A stretch of DNA of 5,117 nt from Oscillospiraceae bacterium UBA6409 (GTDB lineage Bacteria; Bacillota; Clostridia; Oscillospirales; Oscillospiraceae), in assembly GCA_002438575.1 (NCBI GenBank), contig DJPP01000008.1, forward strand, positions 809-5,925. Reading direction: 5' to 3'. Below the pieces are notes generated by a model, which ran no database searches, was not told the DNA's origin, and saw nothing but the letters and a program-made list of their open reading frames with translations. A program made the translations under genes and the position numbers. Of this stretch, positions 1 through 4,167 are shown one piece after another. The first letter of the stretch is position 1. The number at the start of each line of letters is the position of its first letter.

Positions 1-336
1 CTGACGGTGCTGGGCGGCGAGCCCTTCGAGCCGCGGAACCAGCGGGAGCTGCTGCCGCTGCTGCGGGAGGTCAAGGCGAAGTATCCGGGCAAGACCATAT
101 GGTGCTTTACCGGGTTCCGGCTGGACGACGAGCTGCTGGCAGACGGCAGCTATCCCCGGTGCGAGGCAACGGATGAGATGCTCGCGTGCATCGACGTGCT
201 GGTGGACGGACGGTTTATGAAGGAACTGAAGGACATCTCCCTCCAGTTCCGGGGCAGCCGGAACCAACGGGTCATCGATATGAACCGAACAAGAGAGACG
301 GGAACGATATGCATTTGGGACAAACTAAGACGGTAA
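1..336 (+). CDS. nrdG: Anaerobic ribonucleoside-triphosphate reductase activating protein NrdG, C-terminal part (5' end outside window)
   Basis: NrdG is the radical SAM activase that installs the glycyl radical on the class III ribonucleotide reductase NrdD, allowing dNTP synthesis without oxygen. Only the last 111 codons are present, and the reading frame is open from base 1. The fragment lacks the CxxxCxxC iron-sulfur motif, which must lie upstream. It begins with the GGE-type SAM-binding motif (LTVLGGEPFEP, window codons 1-11), then IWCFTGF (31-37), and the typical NrdG tail DVLVDGRFMKELKD followed by LQFRGSRNQRVID. Family members end shortly after this RGSxNQRhID block, so the C-terminus looks intact. 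The gene stops with TAA at 334-336. A lipoprotein gene follows after 14 nt with no terminator between, so the two may share a transcript. nrdD is expected just upstream but cannot be seen. The identification is confident; the start is unknown. Confidence 0.93.
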   Translation: MTVLGGEPFEPRNQRELLPLLREVKAKYPGKTIWCFTGFRLDDELLADGSYPRCEATDEMLACIDVLVDGRFMKELKDISLQFRGSRNQRVIDMNRTRETGTICIWDKLRR

Positions 337-337
337 C

Positions 338-344
338 AAGGAGG
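338..344 (+). promoter_or_regulatory. Ribosome binding site of the lipoprotein gene
   Basis: AAGGAGG is an almost perfect anti-16S match, 6 nt before the ATG at 351 and directly after the nrdG stop codon. It fixes the lipoprotein start at 351 rather than at the in-frame ATG at 186 inside nrdG. Confidence 0.85.
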
Positions 345-350
345 TATCCT

Positions 351-1187
351 ATGCGGAAAACACTTTGGACAGCGCTGGCGCTGGTGATGGTCCTTACGCT
401 GGCGGGATGCGGCGAACAGCGGCGCACGGACAACAGCGGAACGGACAGTACGGCCTATACGCCGGACGCAGGCTATACGCTGGGCAGCACGGACGTGGTA
501 CAGCTGAACGGATTTCGCGCCATCGACATTGAATGGGTCAGCGGGCAGGTGAATGTGGAGCTATACGACGGCGAGGGCATACAGCTGTCGGAGACGCTTG
601 CCGACGGCAGCGCCGTAACGCAGCAGATGGAATGGCGGGTAGACGAGGACGACAGCGAGCTGGACATCCGTTCGCAGCCCAAGCTGGTGAGCCTGAACGA
701 GGAGAAGATCCTGACCGTAAAGCTGCCCCGGAGCATGGTGCTGTATGGGCTGGACATTGACGCCGTCAGCGCCGGGGTGTCGGTGGATCTGACGGACGAG
801 GACACGCTTTCGCTGAGTGAGCTGGATGTGGCCTCGGTCAGCGGCGCGATCCGCGTCTATGCGGCCAACGCCGGGGAGATATCCCTGTCCACCACCAGCG
901 GAAGCATCACCGGAAGCGTCCGCACCCAGAAGCTGGAGGCGGACAGCGTCAGCGGCAGCATTGACCTAACGCTGGACATCACGCCGGCAGAGCTGGAAGC
1001 GGAGACCAACAGCGGGAGCATCGTCATGCAGCTGTGCGATCTCAGTACGCTGCCCTCTCCCCTGCCGGTGGAATTCAAGACCACCAGCGGCAAGCTCAGC
1101 GGCGACGTGACCTTCACTGCGGTGAAGGTCGCCGCGTGGGAATTCCAGACGGTCAGCGGAAACGTGGAGCTGCTGACGGTGCGGTAA
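351..1187 (+). CDS. Secreted lipoprotein with DUF4097-like beta-strand repeat domain
   Basis: This is a predicted 278-residue lipoprotein anchored outside the cytoplasmic membrane. Residues 1-20 form a lipoprotein signal: MRK, a hydrophobic stretch, then the lipobox LAGC with C20 as the lipidated cysteine. A polar linker rich in Thr, Ser and Asp (about 21-45) follows. The rest is rich in short beta strands, with a recurring (V/T/N)SG turn at residues 63-65, 163-165, 182-184, 200-202, 220-222, 245-247 and 268-270, about every 18-25 residues. This ladder is typical of DUF4097/adhesin-like putative beta-helix proteins of Firmicutes. Their biochemical function is unknown, though some relatives sit with envelope-stress genes. 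The ATG at 351 is chosen because an AAGGAGG site (338-344) lies 6 nt upstream and the signal peptide begins there; an in-frame extension back to 186 overlaps nrdG and has no support. A strong stem-loop follows the stop. I see no catalytic motif. Confidence 0.8.
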   Translation: MRKTLWTALALVMVLTLAGCGEQRRTDNSGTDSTAYTPDAGYTLGSTDVVQLNGFRAIDIEWVSGQVNVELYDGEGIQLSETLADGSAVTQQMEWRVDEDDSELDIRSQPKLVSLNEEKILTVKLPRSMVLYGLDIDAVSAGVSVDLTDEDTLSLSELDVASVSGAIRVYAANAGEISLSTTSGSITGSVRTQKLEADSVSGSIDLTLDITPAELEAETNSGSIVMQLCDLSTLPSPLPVEFKTTSGKLSGDVTFTAVKVAAWEFQTVSGNVELLTVR

Positions 1188-1196
1188 AAAAACGCG

Positions 1197-1228
1197 AAAA
1201 ATGACCGCCCTTACGGGCGGTCATTTTT
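1197..1228. terminator. Bidirectional rho-independent terminator
   Basis: The sequence forms a perfect 14-bp stem. The left arm is 1197-1210 (AAAAATGACCGCCC), the loop is TTAC (1211-1214) and the right arm is 1215-1228 (GGGCGGTCATTTTT). The GC-rich core is flanked by an A-tract on the left and a T-tract on the right, so it can end transcription on both strands. It lies 9 nt after the lipoprotein stop (1187) and 11 nt after the pduL stop (1240, - strand), exactly between two convergent genes. Confidence 0.93.
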
Positions 1229-1239
1229 CTGTGCGCTTG

Positions 1240-1803
1240 TCAGCGGACCAGCTCGCCCACGGTGGGGCCATTGGCAGCCTGGGACTCGTCGGTGTCGATG
1301 TGCATGGTGGTAGCACCGCCCACATTGACGCGGACGACCACATCGTCGAAGATCAGCTTGCGGCCCTCACCGCCGCAGGCGACCTTGATGATCTCGCCGT
1401 TCTTGATGCCCATGGCAGCGGCATCCTCCTCAGTGACGTGCAGGTGGCGCTTCGCCACGATGACGCCCTCGGACAGCTCCACCTCGCCGGCAGGCCCGAT
1501 CAGCTTACAGGCGCCGGAGCCCTTCACGTCGCCGCTTTCGCGGATGGGGGCGTCGATGCCCAGGGTGCGGGCGTCCGTGGCGGAAACCTCCACCTGGTCC
1601 GCCTTGCGGGTGGGACCCAGGATGGACACGTTGGCCATCTCCTTCTTGGGGCCGACGATGGTCAGGCGCTCGTTGCAGGCGTACTGGCCGGGATAGGACA
1701 GGGGCTTGCGGATAGTCAGCTGATAGCCTGCGCCGAACAGCTTTTCCACAGTCTCCTGGGTCAGGTGGATGTGACGTGCGGACGTCTCGATCATAAAGCT
1801 CAT
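1240..1803 (-). CDS. pduL: PduL-type phosphate acyltransferase (phosphotransacylase)
   Basis: PduL enzymes interconvert acyl-CoA plus phosphate with acyl-phosphate plus CoA (acetyl or propionyl), using a zinc site unrelated to classical Pta. The 187-residue product has the family's two related halves and usual length. SARHIHLT (8-15; H11, H13) and AKRHLHVT (117-124; H120, H122) carry the expected metal-binding histidines, GPTRKADQVEVSATDARTLG lies at about 63-82, APIRESGD at 85-92, and MHIDTDESQAANG at 167-179. The sequence begins almost at once with the enzyme core, so the amphipathic encapsulation peptide of microcompartment PduLs is missing. A role as the cell's general phosphotransacetylase is therefore likelier than propanediol use. 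The ATG at 1803 is chosen because AAAGGAG lies 9 nt upstream; a GTG at 1833 has no such site. The gene follows the membrane protein gene by 34 nt without a terminator, so cotranscription is likely. No acetate kinase gene is adjacent. Confidence 0.93.
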   Translation of the reverse strand: MSFMIETSARHIHLTQETVEKLFGAGYQLTIRKPLSYPGQYACNERLTIVGPKKEMANVSILGPTRKADQVEVSATDARTLGIDAPIRESGDVKGSGACKLIGPAGEVELSEGVIVAKRHLHVTEEDAAAMGIKNGEIIKVACGGEGRKLIFDDVVVRVNVGGATTMHIDTDESQAANGPTVGELVR

Positions 1804-1812
1804 AGTGATACT

Positions 1813-1819
1813 CTCCTTT
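1813..1819 (-). promoter_or_regulatory. Ribosome binding site of pduL
   Basis: Read on the - strand this is AAAGGAG, 9 nt before the ATG whose first base is 1803. It settles the start at the MSFMIETSARH N-terminus and excludes the 10-residue longer GTG start at 1833. Confidence 0.8.
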
Positions 1820-1837
1820 GTATGGTTTTTCACGTTT

Positions 1838-2383
1838 TTATTTGTTTTTCAGGGGGTACAGATCTTTTTCGGAGATGCGCTCCAGCGTCTCCACTTCGCC
1901 GACGCAGAAGTAATTTTTGCTCTCGGCCACCAGGGTACCGGTCAGGCGGACGCAGTCGCCCCGGCGCATGAGCTTCGCCTCGTCCAACAGCTCCGCGTTG
2001 TCCGCAAGGCGGACAGTGAGGCCAAAGCCGGTGTCGATCTCCCCGGCACTGTTCAGATACCACCAGGGGAAGCGCAGCTCCACCGCGCGGCCGGCATAGC
2101 GACCCTGGGAGCCGTGGAGGTACTCGGTCTTCACCTGCTCAAAGGTACGGGGGACGATCTCTCCGTCCGGCATGGGGAAATAGAGCGTGCCGTACAGACG
2201 GCTGAAGCGCTTGAGGCGCTGACCGTGGCGGCTGACCATCAGGAACAGGACCACGCCGGCCATCAGGGCGCCGTACATACCGTGGCCCTCGATCAGGCTC
2301 CAGACAAAGACGGCGACGGCGATGAGGAACAGCACACGGTTCATGTCATCCTGTCCGCCCCAGATATCTTTCAGTCGGTTCAT
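1838..2383 (-). CDS. Uncharacterised membrane protein, two N-terminal helices and a soluble C-terminal domain
   Basis: I do not recognise this 181-residue protein. Visible features are a short polar N-terminus, two closely spaced hydrophobic segments (about 17-32, VLFLIAVAVFVWSLIE, and 36-51, MYGALMAGVVLFLMVS) forming a likely hairpin, a basic stretch after the second helix (SRHGQRLKRFSR), and a soluble part of about 120 residues. The positive-inside rule places that part in the cytoplasm. The end (about 142-170, GDCVRLTGTLVAESKNYFCVGEV) alternates like beta strands and could be an OB-like or small barrel fold; this is a guess from pattern only. The ATG at 2383 is chosen because AAAAGGAG lies 7 nt upstream; a longer frame back to 2464 would run through the promoter. 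It is the first gene of a probable operon with pduL and is divergent from the LysR gene. It looks like a real gene, but its function is unknown. Confidence 0.75.
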   Translation of the reverse strand: MNRLKDIWGGQDDMNRVLFLIAVAVFVWSLIEGHGMYGALMAGVVLFLMVSRHGQRLKRFSRLYGTLYFPMPDGEIVPRTFEQVKTEYLHGSQGRYAGRAVELRFPWWYLNSAGEIDTGFGLTVRLADNAELLDEAKLMRRGDCVRLTGTLVAESKNYFCVGEVETLERISEKDLYPLKNK

Positions 2384-2390
2384 AGGCGCC

Positions 2391-2398
2391 CTCCTTTT
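2391..2398 (-). promoter_or_regulatory. Ribosome binding site of the membrane protein gene
   Basis: Read on the - strand the site is AAAAGGAG, separated by 7 nt from the ATG at 2383. It supports that start over upstream in-frame candidates, which would place coding sequence across the predicted promoter at 2412-2440. Confidence 0.8.
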
Positions 2399-2411
2399 CT
2401 CAACAGCACTC

Positions 2412-2440
2412 ATCTTACCACACCGCGGCGGCGTATGCAA
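2412..2440 (-). promoter_or_regulatory. Predicted promoter of the membrane protein/pduL operon
   Basis: On the - strand there is a -35-like TTGCAT (2440-2435), a 17-bp spacer, and TAAGAT as the -10 (2417-2412) preceded by TGG, an extended -10 motif. Transcription would start near 2405, giving a short leader that contains the ribosome binding site. The -35 matches the consensus only at TTG, which fits a promoter helped by an activator. Confidence 0.65.
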
Positions 2441-2459
2441 GGGAAATCGCCATGCACGG

Positions 2460-2476
2460 TACAATTTCCTCTTGTA
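2460..2476. promoter_or_regulatory. Candidate LysR-type regulator binding site (TACAA-N7-TTGTA)
   Basis: This is a perfect inverted repeat with 5-bp arms and a 7-bp spacer, AT-rich and in the intergenic region of a divergent LysR gene. Its centre (2468) is about 63 bp upstream of the predicted start of the membrane protein/pduL transcript. Its right arm overlaps the TTGTAT -35 box of the LysR gene. LysR-family recognition sites are usually interrupted dyads near -65 of the activated promoter that also repress the regulator's own gene. Binding itself is inferred. Confidence 0.6.
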
Positions 2477-2499
2477 TTCGGCAAAAAATCTGCTATAAT
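2472..2499 (+). promoter_or_regulatory. Predicted promoter of the LysR-type regulator gene
   Basis: The -10 is a consensus TATAAT (2494-2499) with an extended TGC immediately before it (2491-2493). TTGTAT (2472-2477) serves as a weaker -35 with a 16-bp spacer. Transcription would start near 2506, leaving a leader of about 48 nt before the ATG at 2554. The -35 is shared with the right arm of the TACAA-N7-TTGTA dyad. Confidence 0.75.
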
Positions 2500-2517
2500 C
2501 AGAGCAACGATTTTTCG

Positions 2518-2531
2518 CGGTGCTATCACCG
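2518..2531 (+). other. Small hairpin in the LysR gene leader
   Basis: CGGTG (2518-2522), loop CTAT and CACCG (2527-2531) form a 5-bp perfect stem in the predicted 5' leader, 8 nt before the AGGAGG ribosome binding site (2540-2545). It could be an RNA hairpin or a DNA half-site, or it may be chance. There is no T-tract, so it is not a terminator. Confidence 0.3.
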
Positions 2532-2553
2532 GAACTAATAGGAGGCGGTTTTT

Positions 2554-3450
2554 ATGTCCGTAAAGCTGGAGCTGTACCGGGTTTTTAAGGAGGTCGCCGA
2601 GGTGGGCAACATCACGGCCGCGGCACAGGCACTGTATATCTCCCAGTCGGCAGTGAGCCAGTCCATCAAGCAGCTGGAGCGCGACCTGCAGACACGGCTG
2701 TTTGCCCGGAACAGCCGGGGCGTGACGCTGACCGCCGAGGGACAGATGCTGTATGAGTACGTCCGCAGCGCCATGGGCCTGCTGGAGACGGGCGAGGAGA
2801 AGCTGAGCCAGACCCGGGAATTGCAGATGGGGCAGCTGACCATCGGCGCCAGCGACACCGTGACCAGCCAGTTCCTGCTGCCGTATCTGGACGCGTTCCA
2901 CAAGCGGCACCCGGCCATCCACATCCAGATCGTGTCCGGGCGGAGCCACAAGGTACTGGGGCTGCTGCGCTCCGGCAAAGTGGACATCGCCTTCGCCAGC
3001 ACGCCGGCGGATGACGCCGGACTGCGGATATATCCCTGCTTCGATACCCACGCCATCTTTGTGGCGGGGGCGGAGTATCCCTGCGACTTCCGGCACGTAT
3101 ACACGCTGGAGGAGATCGCGGCGTTCCCGCTGATCCTGCTGGAGCGCAAGGCCTCCAGCAGGCTGTATCTGGAACGGTTCTTCTTGCAGAATGGGCTGAA
3201 GCTGAACCCGGAGATCGAGCTGGGCGCCCGGAGCCTGCTGGTGGATCTGGCGGCCATCGGCTTCGGCGTGGCCGGCGTAACGGAGGAGTTTGTCCGGAAG
3301 GAGCTGGACAGCGGACGGCTGAAAAAGCTGAAGACCTCCTTTGAGATACCTGCCCGCAGCGTGGATATGTGCCTGCTGAGCGATGTGCCCCAGTCCGCCG
3401 CCGCAGAACGGTTCACGGACTTTGTCAAGGACAGCTTATCCAAGCTATGA
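2554..3450 (+). CDS. LysR-type transcriptional regulator
   Basis: This is a DNA-binding, ligand-responsive transcription factor, normally a tetramer. Its 298 residues are the usual family length. The N-terminal winged helix-turn-helix covers about 4-62, with NITAAAQALYISQSAVSQSIKQLE (19-42) and the following TRLFARNSRGVTLTAEG (47-63) being the classic LysR signature. A linker helix (about 64-90) leads to the periplasmic-binding-protein-like effector domain, which starts at GQLTIGAS (93-100) and includes SGKVDIAFAS (140-149), a common conserved position. The ATG at 2554 lies 8 nt after AGGAGG (2540-2545). The gene is divergent from the membrane protein/pduL operon, and such neighbours are the usual target. 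The inducer cannot be read from sequence. A distinct subgroup such as CysB- or CbbR-like cannot be assigned with confidence. Confidence 0.95.
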   Translation: MSVKLELYRVFKEVAEVGNITAAAQALYISQSAVSQSIKQLERDLQTRLFARNSRGVTLTAEGQMLYEYVRSAMGLLETGEEKLSQTRELQMGQLTIGASDTVTSQFLLPYLDAFHKRHPAIHIQIVSGRSHKVLGLLRSGKVDIAFASTPADDAGLRIYPCFDTHAIFVAGAEYPCDFRHVYTLEEIAAFPLILLERKASSRLYLERFFLQNGLKLNPEIELGARSLLVDLAAIGFGVAGVTEEFVRKELDSGRLKKLKTSFEIPARSVDMCLLSDVPQSAAAERFTDFVKDSLSKL

Positions 3451-3480
3451 GCAGGGCTTTTCGCCCCGGTAAAACCCACA

Positions 3481-3518
3481 AAAAACGGCAAATCGCGCCT
3501 AAATAGTTCTCCGTTTTT
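3481..3518 (+). terminator. Possible weak terminator after the LysR gene
   Basis: AAAAACGG (3481-3488) and CCGTTTTT (3511-3518) are perfect complementary arms with a T-run at the end of the right arm. The loop of 22 nt is long and has no convincing inner pairing. It could end LysR transcription, but it is much weaker than the stem-loop at 1197-1228. Confidence 0.3.
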
Positions 3519-3546
3519 CCCTGTCGCTTTTCCCCGCGAAATCAGG

Positions 3547-3564
3547 TATAGTAGGTGTACTATA
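3547..3564. promoter_or_regulatory. Perfect 18-bp palindrome over the predicted -10 box of xpt
   Basis: TATAGTA (3547-3553), spacer GGTG, TACTATA (3558-3564) form a perfect inverted repeat with 7-bp arms. The first six bases, TATAGT, are a good -10 hexamer, which would start transcription near 3559. No good -35 is visible 16-18 bp upstream. A protein bound here would cover the -10 and start site, so it looks like an operator for a dimeric repressor. The regulator is not identified. Confidence 0.5.
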
Positions 3565-3573
3565 TCTCACGAG

Positions 3574-3579
3574 AGGAAG
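3574..3579 (+). promoter_or_regulatory. Ribosome binding site of xpt
   Basis: AGGAAG lies 8 nt before the ATG at 3588. It favours this start over the in-frame GTG at 3555, which sits inside the palindrome and upstream of the likely transcription start. Confidence 0.7.
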
Positions 3580-3587
3580 TGGTGGTC

Positions 3588-4166
3588 ATGCAGCAGCTGA
3601 AGGAGCGCATCCTGCGGGAGGGCCGTGTCCTGCCCGGGAACATCATCAAGGTGGACGGGTTTTTGAACCATCGCGTCGATACGGCGCTGATGCGGGATCT
3701 GGCGGACGAGTTTGCCAAGTATTTTGACGTAAAAAATATCACGATGGTGCTTACGGCAGAGGCCAGCGGTATTGCGCTGGCAACGATCTGCGCCGAACGG
3801 TATGGTGTGCCCATGGTCTTTGCCAAGAAGGCCAAGAGCGACAACATCGAGGGCGGTCTGTACCAGAGTGATATTTTTTCTTACACCTACAAGAAGAAGG
3901 TCACGCTGCTGGTGAGTCAGGACTGGATCACCGAGGACGACAAGGTGCTCATCATTGACGACTTCATGGCCAAGGGCTACGCTATGCGGGGTCTGATCGA
4001 CATCGTGAACAAGGCCGGCGCGCAGCTGATGGGCATCGGCGTGGCGGTGGAAAAGGGCTTTCAGGACGGCGGCGACAGCCTGCGCCGGGAGGGCTACCCC
4101 ATCAAGTCCCTGGCCGTTATCGACAGCGCCGAGGACGGCGTGATCCGCTTCCGGGAGGACGACTGA
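3588..4166 (+). CDS. xpt: Xanthine phosphoribosyltransferase
   Basis: Xpt joins xanthine to PRPP to give XMP and pyrophosphate in the cytoplasm, for purine salvage. The 192-residue length matches Bacillus-type Xpt (about 194). Recognisable blocks are ILREGRVLPGNIIKVDGFLNH (8-28), with the family's VD-FLNH signature, TAEASGIALA (56-65), YGVPMVFAKKAKS (72-84), the PRPP-binding motif VLIIDDFMAKG (120-130), and GIGVAVEKGFQDGG (149-162), close to the GIxIEKxFQxG block of the family. The PRPP loop reads AKGYA where Bacillus-type enzymes usually have ANGQA-like sequences, a mild deviation. The ATG at 3588 is preferred over the GTG at 3555 because it has a ribosome binding site and gives the family N-terminus. 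guaA follows after 1 nt. Together they convert xanthine to XMP and then GMP, so shared transcription is very likely. Confidence 0.95.
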   Translation: MQQLKERILREGRVLPGNIIKVDGFLNHRVDTALMRDLADEFAKYFDVKNITMVLTAEASGIALATICAERYGVPMVFAKKAKSDNIEGGLYQSDIFSYTYKKKVTLLVSQDWITEDDKVLIIDDFMAKGYAMRGLIDIVNKAGAQLMGIGVAVEKGFQDGGDSLRREGYPIKSLAVIDSAEDGVIRFREDD

Positions 4167-4167
4167 C

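Larger units (their letters stand above)
3451..3587 (+). other. Intergenic region between the LysR gene and xpt
   Basis: This is a 137-nt non-coding, comparatively AT-rich stretch. It holds a weak hairpin just after the LysR stop (GGGC 3454-3457, GCCC 3463-3466), an imperfect terminator-like repeat (3481-3518) and a palindromic promoter element (3547-3564). I looked for a purine riboswitch, which often precedes xpt in Firmicutes, and did not find its conserved core. Confidence 0.6.

Noticed and set aside
186..350. A longer N-terminus for the lipoprotein starting at 186
   Set aside because: It would overlap nrdG out of frame, lacks a ribosome binding site and would bury the signal peptide 55 residues inside the protein.
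1201..1971. A 256-residue + strand open frame opposite pduL
   Set aside because: It is the antisense of pduL, starts inside the terminator stem and has no recognisable motifs; pduL on the - strand has clear family motifs.
1805..2563. A 252-residue + strand open frame across the membrane protein gene and the promoter region
   Set aside because: It runs antisense through a gene with a good ribosome binding site and through the divergent promoters, and its composition is typical of a GC-rich shadow frame.
3454..3466. A terminator hairpin right after the LysR stop (GGGC/GCCC)
   Set aside because: It has only a 4-bp stem and no T-tract after it, so it is too weak to call.
2535..3491. A 318-residue - strand open frame opposite the LysR gene
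   Set aside because: Its Ser/Arg-rich low-complexity composition is that of an antisense shadow; the LysR product is unambiguous.
3451..3587. A guanine or xanthine riboswitch before xpt
   Set aside because: The conserved purine-aptamer core, including the TCTAC-type junction and the two kissing loops, is not present, and the likely transcript start near 3559 leaves too short a leader.
3555..3587. An 11-residue N-terminal extension of Xpt from GTG 3555
   Set aside because: The GTG lies in the palindrome and before the predicted transcript start; the ATG at 3588 has AGGAAG at proper spacing and matches the family N-terminus.
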